Source: Onchocerca lupi
Taxonomy: Eukaryota > Nematoda > Chromadorea > Rhabditida > Onchocercidae
Assembly (NCBI GenBank): GCA_028564675.1
Contig: JAOVVO010000260.1
Coordinates: forward strand, 37,162 to 101,161
Direction: 5' to 3'
DNA: 64,000 nt
The translations under genes and the position numbers were made by a program. Below, piece after piece: positions 42,701 through 54,548 of this stretch; the first letter of the stretch is position 1; each line of letters begins with the position of its first letter. The notes below the pieces were generated by a model. That model was not told the DNA's origin, did not search any database, and worked only from the letters and a program-made list of their open reading frames with translations.

Positions 42701-45700
42701 CAGCTAATCAGCAATCAAATCTGCAAGCTCAGCAGTATTCACCCGTTGGTACGCAATTCGTTTTTTTAATCATTAAATTTTGAATTTAATTTCGGATTTT
42801 GCGAAAAGTACTCTACTAATGATATTTTATGTTTTATAATTAAGAAAGCGAGTTTGTCGATAGAGATTGAATGAGTAAGCAATATGCTACCCTTAATTTC
42901 ATGAAAAGTAGATAAACCAGCCACTGATTGACTGTAGAAGTAGATGCAATTATAAAATGCATTTATTTCTCGAATGCATTTATTTTTCGAACTTTCTGTC
43001 GAAATCTATGACTTTTAGTTTTATTACCTTTTTTGTATACTTACCTTGTGCACAATTCTGCAACATTTGTTACGATGAGGAATTTCATTGCCAACAGTGA
43101 AAAAGTACTTTCAGACACATTTTTTTTGCAATCGATAATGAGATTTGAAATTATTTATCCTGCTCTCTATAGACAGTAGGAAAAGAATCCTTTTCATTAT
43201 TGTTATTGAATATCTTATATTTATAAAACGAAAAATAAAATGCAGTTGATGTATCTTTGAATAAAAGCTTGTAGCAAAATATTATGGAGCGATTCTATTA
43301 TTCTTCCCTCTTCCATAGAATCGAAATTGGGCAAGTATGTTTAATGCAAAGATAAAAAGATCAAGTTTAATTATTAGAATTGTTCTTGGAATGAAAATTA
43401 AATTAATTTTCATCAGTATGAGAAAATTTCGAGTTTTATTCGTAAATGAAACCATAAAAATAATTTTTCATTCTTCTTCAAGAAAAGTTTATTTGGATAT
43501 GTTCAAGAAGTAATCTTGTGATCAACTAAAGACTTATGTTATAGATCAAGAGGCTTATTTTACAGCAAGATATTCAGCACCAGGAGCAGTACAAAGCCAA
43601 GCACCTGCTGCTCCGATAAATTCATGTTATCAGACACCATCTGGTCACGATATGCGCTCACCCCAGCTAATGTCTCCAACTCAAGCTTCAGTTCCAGGTG
43701 CTGTTTCGCAAGCTGCTAGCAGTGGTTTAACATCTCCTGTAGTTAATAACACTGCATTGCAACGTAGTATTTCAAATAGTAAGTTAATTTTCGACGAATT
43801 TTGTCTTCCATTTTCTATATTGCACTTCCTGTGAACTTTATATGAATTTTTTCTTCTTTTTCATCTAGTTCAAATTTTTTCGAAACCAACTTGTTCGCCT
43901 TAGAAATCTCGGGGTACTTGATTTCAGGAAATATTCGATTTTGGGAAATATTTGAATACATGGTACATGATCTTACTGTTCCGAAATAAAAAATTAGGGA
44001 TTTATTTATTTATTTTTTTTTTTTTTTTTGGAATTTTACATTTTTTTGTAAATATATTTATCTAATTTTTAATGTAAGTTAATATATGTTCCTTTTTCAG
44101 TAGATATGCAGTCAAGTGGTAGTCCTACGGTGAGTACTCCTCATATCCGCATGGTGCAGCAGACGACACCTTTTTACGGACATGACCCAAATGTTGCTGG
44201 AAGTGGTATTTTTTATAATGTGATTTGAGAAATTTTGGATGCGAATTAGAAACTTCAGTTTTTGAAATTCTTTTTCTGAAATTAGATATATGAATATAAT
44301 CACTTATTTCAATGGTGAAAAATTGCAGTGCAATCCGATATGTGTCTTGTCGGTTGTTTCTTCGTGGTTATTGAGCATGAAAAAATATTGGTGGATCGTT
44401 TAGATGTACAGGAAATAGGTGCTGTTGTTCGGTTACATGGTGGTGAAATTGAGTTCGGTGTGCGAGCTTACAATAATGTGAACAGCGATCGAGTGACCCA
44501 TGTCATCTGCGAATCTATGCGACATCCTTTAGTTCAACAGGTGATGGAAATTAGTGTCAATTCATTTCGATCAACTTATTTCTAACTTCACACTTCAGTT
44601 TTGTGCTTCGATATAACCTAATTCTCATAAAACAATTTGTTGGTTCTTCCACAGTGCACATCAATTTAAAACTAGTTTATATAGAAGCTCTGAAGTTCAT
44701 CTGATATGATATGAAATCATTTTAATTCAAGTCCTTAATAAACTTGAGCTCATGAAATTTCTTTCAGGTATTAATGAATGTACATAGCCTTTCTTACCTA
44801 CTTTTTTTTTTTTTTTGTTTGTTTGTTTTCTAAATTCAGGGGAACAGCTTATGTTGCATGACGTCAATTTGAATTTTACAGGCATTAAAGAGGGGTAAGC
44901 GATGTGTAACACTGCACTGGTTAAATGATGTTCTCACGAAAAAACATCTTGAGGCACCATGGCGTGTTTTTCATCTTCCAACTTTTTGGACTGACAATCA
45001 TAGACCAGCTGTTGGCAAGGTATGAATTGAAATAAATTTGTTGAGTTTTTATAGTGAGATTTCCAAAGTCAAGAAAGATTGTGAATTTTGATTGAAAGTA
45101 TGAGAATAATTCGAAAAATCAAGAAGATTTTGAGGAAATCGCAGAACATGATAGCATGCGGGAGGGGAGGACGGGAGAGGAAGAGGTCCTTAATAATCAA
45201 TGTTCAGAACATGCTTTCGTGCTCTGCGATTTTAAACAACTTCACTAAATTTGGATTAATTTTTTGTTCTGGTTTAAGTCTTTTCGTATATTTAACATGT
45301 TCCCATATAGTAAACACCATTTTCTAGATAATAGCAATAAATGGTTTCAATGAAAATGAACGATGTGGTGTGCGAATGATGATTACTGCTATAGGAGCTC
45401 GTTATACTCCCCATCTTACTAGTCATAATCATTATTTGGTCACAAAAACGTATGAAAATTTCTCTTTCGCTTGTTCATATTGTAATTGAAAGATTTTCTT
45501 TTATTTTTGAGGACTGAACTGACTGTTGTGTTGTGTAACGCAAGCAGTTCTTCCATACACTGAAAAGTAAGTAAATCAGTAATTGTTTTAGGTCTGAAGG
45601 TGAAAAAGTAGAACGATGTCATGAAATGGGCATCTCAGTTGTAACATATCAGTGGCTAGTTGAGATTTATTTGGGTATCAAGAATGCGGTGAATGAAAAT

Positions 45701-48015
45701 GAAAATTGCAGCCCCATTCCGGGAATGGTTTCAGATACCAATGCGACACCTTATAATATAGAACATTATTCGGAAGCATGCAAGCAATTTCTATGTTTGT
45801 GCTTTGCTTAAAGTCTCCAATGAATCAATATCTTATTATTTTAGGCTTCTCCTTCCAATTTTGAGTTTTGCATGGATTTGGTGGACGAAAGTAGAGATTT
45901 TTCAATAAGTTTCATAAGTTTTATCATAGACATAAATTTCAGGTCGTTTTATTTTATTGCCAGTGAGACAAATTTTTCCAATAAGTATTTGCGAAAAAAT
46001 CGAACATGTCTGGAAATTAAATGTAAAACAAGGAAGAGATTGATTTAGCGAATTAATATTCCCATTAAAGATTAGATTAATAACAAAATTGAATTCTTCA
46101 ATATGTCCCTCACAAATATAATATGAATGGTGCCTAATAATATCTCAAGTTCACGAAATATTTATTCGATAATTCTGGATATAAAATGCGATTTCTTTTC
46201 ACTGTCAGTATGCCATTAATAATTGTTATTTCAGTTCCATGGAAAATACCGGTTTTGTTTGCAAATGAACAGTGGCAGCGAGCTCTAGAAGTTAAAAGAA
46301 ATGTGGAAAATGATAAAAATATTTTTCCAAATAAACGTTTCCAGTAAACTTTTATCAAGATTTTAGATTTATGATTTTGAAAGTTTCATAAATTTGGAAG
46401 TTTCAAGGTATATAAAAATTTCCTGAATTTACTCAGTTCATTATAGCATGACAACTCCACCCCCTACCGATGAAGAAATTGAAACCAGAAGGTCTGAAAT
46501 GAGTACCCTCAAAGAAGTTCCTATAGTATGTTTTAGCGGTTTCACTCCCGAAGAAAGGGATGCGCTGGGAAGAGTATGTTCTTATTTTCTTTAGTTAAAT
46601 TAGACTTTTTCTGACTTCTGATTTCTGACTTCAGATTGAAGTCCTGGTCAGAATTAATCAGTTCCAACACTGTTTAACTATTTTCTGGAATTAATTCAAG
46701 AATTATTTGCAGAATTAGTGATCAGGAAATTACAAATTTATAAGAAAATAAATGAAAAAATTAATGCTTGTTCCACATTTTCTCAAAAATTTTGCGAATT
46801 GGCAAGTAGAATTAAAATGGAACAACAGAATTTTTCTTCAGAAAATACGTTTTCTTGGTGGTACGACTACTGAAAAAGTACAGGAATGCACACATCTAGT
46901 AGTGCTTAATTTGTGGCGTACGCTTAAGCTTCTGGAAGCAATAGCACTAGGCAAGAATGTTGTTGGACCGAACTGGGTTACTGACGGCTATCGGTGCCGC
47001 GTTATACCAGGTGAATTTTAAATATTTCTGGGAAATCAATGAAACTATGCTTAATTTGCTCAAGAAAAAAAAATCAGATCGAAAGAAATGCTGATATAAA
47101 AATATAAGTCTTCATAGTTAGTCTGAAATCCACTTCACAAATAAAACACAGATTCGCTGGATTACTTCGCTCGTGATGATGAAAATGAAAAAGTATTCGG
47201 TTATAATCTGAAATATAGTGTTTTGAAAGCACGGTACCGGAAACTTTTTCAGGTATGTCCTATGATTGTAGCTTTGTGATTTTAAAATATTTCTCTTACT
47301 TAATTTTAAATTGTTATTTCAATTTTTGGTTTTGTAAATTTTATGTAGAATTTAATCCGCTTAAAAATGTACATTTATATTGATTAGACTGCATCCTATA
47401 TTTAGGATGTAAAGTTTTACCTGACTCCGAGCGTTGAGCCCTCTTATGAAGAATTATTGGCTTTAATTGAACTTGCCGGGGGTACTATTTTAAGGGAAAG
47501 GCCCCAACCGCAGTATGTAATACACTGCATTGAGGTAATGCTATTCATTCATTTTTAATGTTTTAATCGTAATGTTGAACGAATTCTTACCCGATTTTAC
47601 TTAATTATCTAAATGATTATTAAATTTTAATCTCCTGTTTTTGCTCGTAATTCATAAGTTTTATAGACCGAATCACTGCTGTTGTTAATTAGCAATGACA
47701 GCGATGTACACCTGTTGCAGTATTTAACAGATTGTGGAATGCGTATGTTTCATTTATTTTTTATTAGAGTTTTATAAATCATTTTATTGAAATTCTAATT
47801 TTTCTGAATTTGTCGAAAATTTTTAAGCGAATTATGTTCTTTTTACAGCCGTTTATAATGTGGAAATAATTTTAACGGGTATTTTGCGCCAGAAACTGGA
47901 AAATTCACCTCTTTACCGTGTCGCACCAATTCGACCACCTTTGCAACTAGTCGCAACGCAACCTCCGTCAACTAAAAATGCTCAGCAGAATGTCTCTCAG
48001 CGGGTTGCTGCATAA
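21728..48015 (+). CDS. PAXIP1: PTIP/PAXIP1-like protein with four C-terminal BRCT domains
   Basis: PTIP proteins are nuclear BRCT scaffolds linking MLL-type H3K4 methyltransferase/UTX complexes and DNA-damage signalling; the C. elegans counterpart is PIS-1. Exons: 21728-21793, 21993-22093, 22588 or 22659-22699, 22897-22980, 23092-23241, 23584-23729, 23856-23910, 27628-27884, 28516-28591, (34739-34999), 42677-42748, 43545-43778, 44101-44205, 44329-44540, 44882-45019, 45328-45449, 45592-45794, 46235-46343, 46447-46573, 46842-47010, 47152-47252, 47406-47534, 47667-47742, 47849-48015. Without the bracketed exon the product is about 979 residues. Residues 1-460 are Pro/Ser/Gln-rich. BRCT domains lie at about 465-565, 580-680, 740-850 and 860-945, with conserved Trp in VTLHWLND, VTYQWLVE and GPNWVTDG. 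The linker motif YGHDP before the first BRCT corresponds to the human PTIP segment before BRCT3. The N-terminal BRCT pair of vertebrate PTIP is not present in the exons found. Confidence 0.9.
23911..27627. other. 3.7-kb intron of the PTIP-like gene
   Basis: Intron bounded by donor GTCAGT at 23911 and acceptor TTTCAG ending at 27627, joining phase-1 exons. It is T-rich with several T homopolymers. No nested gene or additional exon was recognised. Confidence 0.75.
28592..42676. other. 14-kb intron of the PTIP-like gene
   Basis: Intron between exons ending at 28591 and starting at 42677 (both phase 1). It is far longer than the typical 150-500 bp introns here. Apart from the exon-like segment at 34662-34999, no nested gene was recognised. 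Short open frames at 36.3-37.9 kb have no recognisable motif. Poly-A/T runs occur near 30358, 30988 and 38803. Confidence 0.7.
34739..34999 (+). other. Probable cassette exon inside the 14-kb PTIP intron
   Basis: The 261-base segment is flanked by an acceptor-like GTTGCAG and a strong donor A|GTAAGTTG. Its length is divisible by three. It enters and leaves in phase 1, exactly the phase of the exons ending at 28591 and starting at 42677, so it can be included or skipped without a frame change. The translation is acidic and ends EEILALPSPRTLNDMMSKIQ, unlike the random AT-rich frames around it. The open frame extends upstream to 34558. An alternative arrangement starts at an acceptor at 34661 in another frame (ENDQQDSMNVAPAV...) and joins through a 59-base intron (34732-34790). 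It could also be a first exon of an alternative transcript. Confidence 0.5.
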
Positions 48016-48337
48016 AATTTATTGTTCATAGCCTCCATTTTCTCGATTTTTTGCTATTTGTAGATTTCCTTGCTGAATGTTTTGATTCCTGAAATCACTC
48101 CTAAAATCGATTTGTTTTTCCTACAAGTTCTATTTTGGATTTGTCTCAACATTTACTATAGTTTTTTATTGATCTTTTAATATTATGTTATATGAAAATC
48201 ATTTTGTTGGCAAATTTAGTTTCGAAGTTTTTGCACAGTTGGTAATGTTGAAACGAGCCTTTCTTGCAAACATTTTTATTTTTGCATTACTTCTCATTAG
48301 TTGTATACCAGAAATATTGTTTTTACTGCAAGCAGCA

Positions 48338-48343
48338 AATAAA
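48338..48343 (+). terminator. Polyadenylation signal AATAAA of the PTIP-like gene
   Basis: Canonical AATAAA 323 bases after the PTIP-like stop codon, within AT-rich sequence. It is the first perfect hexamer downstream on this strand that I noticed. Confidence 0.6.
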
Positions 48344-48873
48344 CTTATAAAGAATTAAGGACATTGTTTCAGGAAGTTGATTTATTGCATATTCGAAAAA
48401 CATTTGTGCAGCTTTCTTTGGTACTACTCTTTAAGAAAGTTTAGCTGAGTTCAGGTAATACGAGTTTCAGATGGAAAAAGTGGCGAATTGTAAAAAGAAA
48501 GAGAAATTTTCTAGGAAAAATATGAGGTCAAGATTGTACTTGAGCGTTTTTTTTTTTTTTTTGATAAAAAGGATATCGATAAAATAAGAATGATATCATA
48601 AATTTTTCAATATTTTTTTTGGAGTTTGAATATGTCACACTTATGCTGCCGGGAATATTTGTGATATAAATAGACGATATTGCAATGTATTGCTTTACTG
48701 CCCAATATTCATCCGCATTCGTTTCAATTAGTTTCTCTATATTTCATGAAAAAGACTATTCTTTAACATAGAGCTAGTAAGTTTGCAAAAAATATTGAAA
48801 TTTTTCGAATTAGAAACAAATTGTTTTTTTTTTTTTTTCATGGTGTTTTTGGATTGTTTTTTTTTTTGACTTT

Positions 48874-48999
48874 TTACATAAATGATGATGATGACCCTTC
48901 ATGCCATTTTTTCTGAGGTTTTTCGGTTGCTGCATTACTTGTAGCTATGGCAGCCATAAGCTTCTTCATCTTTGCTGATGATAATAATATGTTATCCAT
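48874..48999 (-). CDS. Small unrecognised open frame, possibly a 3' exon or gene fragment
   Basis: A 41-residue frame on the minus strand, start ATG at 48999 and stop TAA at 48874-48876. Its composition is unlike neighbouring noise: AKMKKLMAAIATSNAATEKP, then QKKWHEGSSSSFM. The frame stays open upstream to about 49070 (without an ATG), reaching the edge of a dispersed-repeat copy. A possible acceptor (ATCATCAG) lies at the end of SS in SSAKM. I do not recognise the family. It may be a micro-protein, the last exon of a lost gene, or a gene fragment carried by the adjacent Helitron-type element. Confidence 0.3.
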   Translation of the reverse strand: MDNILLSSAKMKKLMAAIATSNAATEKPQKKWHEGSSSSFM

Positions 49000-49054
49000 C
49001 CATATAAATAAAGATGTAAGTGCTCCTTGTGGCTCTTTACAAAAGGTTGCGAGT

Positions 49055-49905
49055 TTTCACTGATTGCTTTCAAATTTTGTACAGTCTTGCATTCGAATAG
49101 GCGCGTATTTTTACATGGACATCCTTATTTTTTTTCACGTGTCACGTCCGTGACAACTAAAAGTGATTGAGCGGACTTTTTCTTGACTTCGCCCTACGCC
49201 ACGCCCTCATGAGCGGACTGAATTTTTTGACTTCGCCCTGCGCCATGTAATGAGCGGACAGAATTTATTCACCATGCCTACTTTCTGCATTGACTGCGGC
49301 TACTTCCTCAACGTCTCAAGTTCTTCATCGATTGATTTGAAATTTCGATACAATGTTACATTCGAGTTAGCGCGTGTTTTTAAGTAGATAAGGCACGTAT
49401 TTTAAGCCTTTTCGTTTGTTTTTTGCTTTGTGAGGAATATAGTTTATTTATTTTTTGATTTGTGGGGTGGGTAGGTAGTTGCGTCACGGAAATGTCGAGA
49501 TCATGATAGTGAATAATGAAATATTTCGTTTAAACAGTTTATGGATTATCCTTCTGACTTCTAATATTAGGCCGTGTCTTGGATTGCCTCTTTGTCGTAA
49601 ATGTTTGTTGTTCATTTTGACTCAACGTTTCAAGTTTTCACCCAATGATTTGAAATTTTGATATAATGTTTCATCCAAATGGGCGCTTGATTTTATACAG
49701 ATAAACTACTTTTTCTTTTTACTTGTTAAGCCTGTGACAGGTAAAAGTAAGTGAGTGAACTGAATCTATTAATCAGGCTTACTTTCTGGAAAATGGACGT
49801 GGCCTTCAGTATGCAACGCTCAGTAGCTCGGCAAAAGCATGCGCATATTCCAATGCAACGTTCTGTCAAAATTTCAAAGCAATAAACAAAAATTTTCGAA
49901 GACTG
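49055..49905. repeat. Cluster of dispersed-repeat copies 5' of the Helitron relic
   Basis: Three direct copies (about 49055-49125, 49318-49392, 49630-49705) and one inverted copy (about 49835-49905) of a 60-70-bp sequence. A typical core is GATTTGAAATTT(C/T)GATACAA followed by a CATTCGAATAGGCGCGT-like end. Copies differ at many positions, so they are old. The same unit occurs at 19366 and, inverted, at 58384. Confidence 0.75.
49169..49266. repeat. Short tandem repeat around GAGCGGAC ... CTTCGCCCT
   Basis: GAGCGGACT followed by TTGACTTCGCCCT(A/G)CGCCA is repeated about 38 bases apart, then GAGCGGACAGAATTT starts a third unit. It is locally GC-rich against the AT-rich background and lies inside the repeat cluster. 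Confidence 0.75.
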
Positions 49906-50152
49906 AAGATTTTAAACAAACGAACATTTACGACTGTTAGTATCTTTTAATAACATATATAGTTTTTCGCACTAGCAACAGTTCAACAACTCAATTGAGA
50001 AGTGTCGAATTCAATTTCTATTAAAATTTCAAAGAAATAACTTTCGGAGGTTCAAGATTTTGAGCCGACTAACATTTAAGACTGTTAGTGTTTTTTAATA
50101 CCATATATAATTTTTTGCATTAGCAATTCAATTAAACAGTTTCGAATTCAAC
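49868..50152 (+). repeat. Direct repeat pair upstream of the Helitron Rep relic
   Basis: Two diverged direct copies, about 49868-50014 and 50024-50152. Both run from AATTTCAAAG(C/A)AATAA through GACTGTTAGT and TTTTAATA(A/C)CATATATA to GTCGAATTCAA / TTCGAATTCAA. The pair ends about 60 bases before the Rep start codon and is likely part of the element's 5' region. Confidence 0.75.
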
Positions 50153-50211
50153 TTCAAGTTCAATCAAAAGTCAATTTCGAGAGCAGTTGGGGTGTTTAGT
50201 TCATCCGAAAA

Positions 50212-52170
50212 ATGCCTCGCAGAAGATCAAGCTTAGATCGTCGTACTCGCACGGCGGAGATACGACGACGATTCATTGCAAATCAAAAGAGGAAGAATGG
50301 TTATCAGCGAACGATCGAACGAGACAAAGAATGGTTCAAATGCGAGCAGAGCGACGGGCAGCTAGACTTGCGAATGCACGGTTGAAAGCACGTCGGTCGT
50401 GTTCTGCAACTTCGTGATCTGCTTCGTTCTGAACAGAATGAACGCGACAGGCTGAGAGGGGTTGAAAAATGTCAATGAGAAACAGAAGATCAGCGTCAAA
50501 CACGATTCCATGTTCAGCGATTATACGATTACAGTCGTCTTGCATTCCATTCCAAACCGGTTGATAATTATAATTTGAGCCCGCAAGTTTCATCTGCATT
50601 ATGACTGAAGTTTGTCCTTACTGCAAGGCTCTGAAATTTAATAAAGAAACGAAAGAAATTTGTTTCGCCACTGGAAAAATTAAACTTCCTCAACTTGAAG
50701 AACCGCCAGAGCCATTAAAAACTTTGCTTGCTGAATATACCGCCGAAACAAAGCGTTTCTTACCTAAAATCAGGAAATACAACTCGTGCTTCCAAATGAC
50801 GTCGTTCGGCGCAGAAATCGTAACAACGCAATTCATGCCAACTTTCAAAGTGAAAAGACAAATTTATTATAAAGCTGGCTCCCTACTTCCCTTGCCAGAT
50901 GGTCAACATAAATTCCTACAATGTATTTCATCGGTGATAGCAATGACAAAGTGAATGCATACTGCGGAATTCATACTGACATAGAAAGATCCGTCGTTTT
51001 CCAATTGCAACAGCTTCTTCACGAAAAAAAAAACAGTTTAGTGTTTGTTCAAAACAGCAATTGACATGATGCCATCTGATATACTCCAGATTGTTATTCA
51101 TGCTGACAAAATGTTGCTGGAGAACACGTGCAAAGATTCAATATTCCAATTATAGACGAAGTGGTAATTGTTATATTCGGAGATCAATCCCCACCTAGAG
51201 GTATTATTCTTCATCAGAGATGATCCATTGACAAAAACTGCAGAAATTCATCGATTCTACGATGCTCTACAATATCCAATCATTTTTTCGGATGATTCAG
51301 ATGGATTCATTTCAACTTTAAGATGATAAATCCAATCATGGCGAAAAAAAAATAAGAAATGTAGCGCAAAAAAAACTATTATTCATACCGACTAATGATT
51401 CGAGAGAATAAAGATAATCACATTTTGAAATACCGTCAGTTCAATATATCGTAGATGTGTATGCAAAAATCGCAGCAGAACATTTGATATTCATCCGTTT
51501 GTCTCAGATCAAGCTTACGCTCTGAAGAATGCATTCTGTTGTGAGATGTGTTGTAAATGACTTTAATACAACTAAAGTTGGAAGACTAACGATTTTGCCA
51601 TTTTCATAACAGGCAGTCCACGTTATATGCATAAATACACTGAAGATGCAATTGCTTATATTCGTCACTACAGGCATCCAGACCTATTTATCACATTCAA
51701 ATGCAATTCAGCTCGGGACGATATACGCCGATAGATAGACATGACATCACAGCATTTGATTTCAGACAGAAGGAAATCGTTGATGGATTTTATGGTAAAA
51801 CATGAAGGATTTGGATCTGTGCGCTGCTGGATGTGCTCAATGGAGTGGGAAAAGAAAGGATTGCCAAACGCACACATAATAATCTGGCTTTATGACGAAA
51901 TTACTTCAAACGAAATCGGCGATGCAATATGCGCTGAAATACCCGATGCCGAAATCAATAAGGATTTGTATGAAGTTGTGGCGGAAAATATGATACATGG
52001 ACTTGCGGTACACTAAATCCAAATTCTCCATGCATGATAAACAGGAAATGTTTTAAGCGATATCTTTGAGCATTAGCATCCAACAGAGTTATAGGAAACG
52101 ACGGATATCCTTTATACAGAAGACGATCAGTAGAAGATGTCATTTGCAAGCAATCGGATGATCTTTGTCT
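50212..52170 (+). pseudogene. Decayed Helitron Rep (Helitron_like_N) gene
   Basis: Helitrons are rolling-circle DNA transposons encoding an HUH-type Rep joined to a PIF1-like helicase (family knowledge). Seen in order across several frames: basic N-terminus MPRRRSSLDRRTRTAEIRRR at 50212; the Cys pair CPYCKALKF at about 50611; PKIRKYNSCFQMTSFG (50764 on); after a frameshift, FIGDSNDKVNAYCGIHTDIE; PSDILQIVIHAD; EIHRFYDALQYPIIF; SPRYMHKYTEDAIAYIRHYR (51611 on); and the nuclease core KGLPNAHIIIWLYDEI (51853 on), where Asn replaces the first His of the HUH motif. Similarity fades by about 52170. Multiple frameshifts and stops interrupt it. No helicase part was found. It is a dead, 3'-truncated copy. 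Confidence 0.88.
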
Positions 52171-54548
52171 GAATCAGAAATCTGATATTTGGCATGGTCG
52201 ATTTATGTGATTGTTTTAATCCTGCGATGCGATCAAGTTCTGAAAGTTCAAGACTGCAGCGACTCCTGCTGTGCAATTCTGATCATTTATGCAAGTATTT
52301 CAATACATTAATTATTTAAATTTAATCTGACAACAGATGCTTTTTTTTTTCAACAGGTAGAAAGAACCTTTTGTCGGTGGCAAAATAACAAATGAAAATT
52401 ACATGAGAATTAAAAATACTTAAATTTGTGAACTTTTAATCAAGTTTTGAGTAAAACGGAACCTGTTCATGCTCTATGATAAGATGCGTCGGAACAATTT
52501 TCTGCAGCGAATTCATTGGTGGTAATGGTGGTGGCGTTCGTTTCTAAAATTCAGGTCAAAGTAAATTAAATAAAAACTCCGACAGTTTCAAAAATAAACC
52601 TCACACTGTTAACTTTTTTGAAATTTGATGGCTTCCAGCTCAAACTTCAAATATCGCGGCATGTTTTCGGGCAGTTAGTTGGGGAAAAAAATTAAATTTA
52701 TTCGGCATTTATATAAAAATATGTTTTGTAAAAATTCGATGTAATAGATAGTAATGATCAGGCATGTACCACCTAAAGGAATTCATGGTCAGTCTAATCG
52801 AAATGTCACCATAAAATGATATTGCCCCGAGGAATGCATGATGATTGTAATCAGGAAATCATAAATCAATTAAATTTCCTTGTTCATAATTCATTTCTAA
52901 TAACGATCAAATACTTTTAGTCGTTAATTAACAAATCAGTTTATTAATTCATTGTCATCGTTAATTTGTTAATACATTGTCTACACAACGATCATGATAA
53001 GTTGGATGCAGCAAATAGATTACAATTAGATTAAAGTAAATTTTTTCATTGATAAGAAGTGATCAATGTTTCCTAAAAATCTCAAATCATTAATGAATGA
53101 AAATTCATTAAAATTAGAAAATCCTTAATAGTCGGGTAAACCGAAAGATTCCAAAATTTTTGAATAATAGAAAGACAACAGCAACTCTTTCATTTTCGTT
53201 ATTTGATTGAATAAAAAAGAGAGTAAAGAAGAAAATGGTGGAACATATCGAAATGCTTTTGAAGGTCGCAGACATGTCTAACATCTTTCCATTGCAAAAA
53301 AAGAAGAGAAAGTGGATTGGTAGGTTTTAAAATATCCAAAAAAAATTTTATGCCAAAAAAATCATCAATAAAAACATAATGATTGTTGATATGATCCGTT
53401 CGTTGAATTACTGCACCGCAAAAATTGAACAATTACTGAATAATTGTCATATTATTTTGTTTATTTTGCAGCGGATATGGTCAATGATGCAACTATGCTA
53501 TGCTTCTACTGTATTTATTTATTGGTAATCGGAGAACTATAAAAACTAGAAAGTGGAATGTCAAGGCAAGAAAAAAAAGTTTTTAGCGACGGAATGACAA
53601 CAAATAAGGAAACAAATGAATGGATAAAAGGGGATGACGTTGAAATGTTTTTCCATTGATCATAAAACAATCCAATGTATGGTAAGTAAATGAAGAATTT
53701 ATCCAGTATAAAATTTAATTATAATTGAACATTTATGCACTTAGGACTTTTGAAATCTAACAATTGTTATCACAGCCAAATCCTATATTCCCCATCTTCA
53801 CAATACTATTTGCCTGATCAGCCACTTATCTTCTAATAAATCTATTTAAAACAGTAAACAGTTTTTTTTCCTTCAATGCCTAGATGATGAACAAGGAATA
53901 AGTCAGCAAAATATGTCATACTTTTGTGAAACGCAATTACCGACCCTTTCTACAATGGAGTAGAATTGACATCGCCATGAAAGTCTAATAATCTTTGCAT
54001 CAAAGACTAGTTCTTCGAAAATACCCCATGCAATAATGATACGATTCTTTCCAAATACAGAGGTCATCTAACAGTTCAGATTACAAGAGTGATTCAGGAA
54101 AATATCCTAAGAAAGTCGCCAATTGAAAATATTCTTTATCAATCTTTTAATTCTTTTCGTTGTTCTTTCAAATATTTCTGCTGTTATTGGCATGTTCTGT
54201 TTTAAGAAACTTTGACCGAACTAAAAGCGGACTAGACTTTTCTGAAACCAAAGTCAGGCTAACTATCATATCAAATCAAGGCTTTAATTATTTGCAATCC
54301 AAAAATCCACTTAAAATCACAAATCTGTTTTAGTTGATAGAAAATAGTGATTGAGTAGGATAATTATTTAACCAAATTTATCTTATTTGGATCAGTTTTA
54401 ATTCAAGTTGATACATGATATTAAAGTGTTTTCAAATCCTGAAATCACTGTACATGAAACGACCATGAATTATTGGCAATATGTGCCTTATACAATCCCA
54501 ACTTTATATTTTATTACTCAATCAACGATATGGAGATGAATTAATTTT
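52171..54548. other. Intergenic, no gene recognised
   Basis: AT-rich sequence after the Helitron relic. A minus open frame (53432-53199) has some exon-like composition but no recognisable motif or coherent splice partners. Nothing else is supported. Confidence 0.55.

Noticed and set aside
46752..46841. 5' part of the open frame starting at 46752 before a PTIP BRCT exon
   Set aside because: A TTTTTCTTCAG acceptor at 46841 gives the correct phase and BRCT homology; the upstream codons are intron.
53199..53432. Minus-strand frame near 53.3 kb considered as the missing N-terminal G-alpha part
   Set aside because: It lies downstream, not upstream, of the relic on the minus strand and lacks a P-loop.
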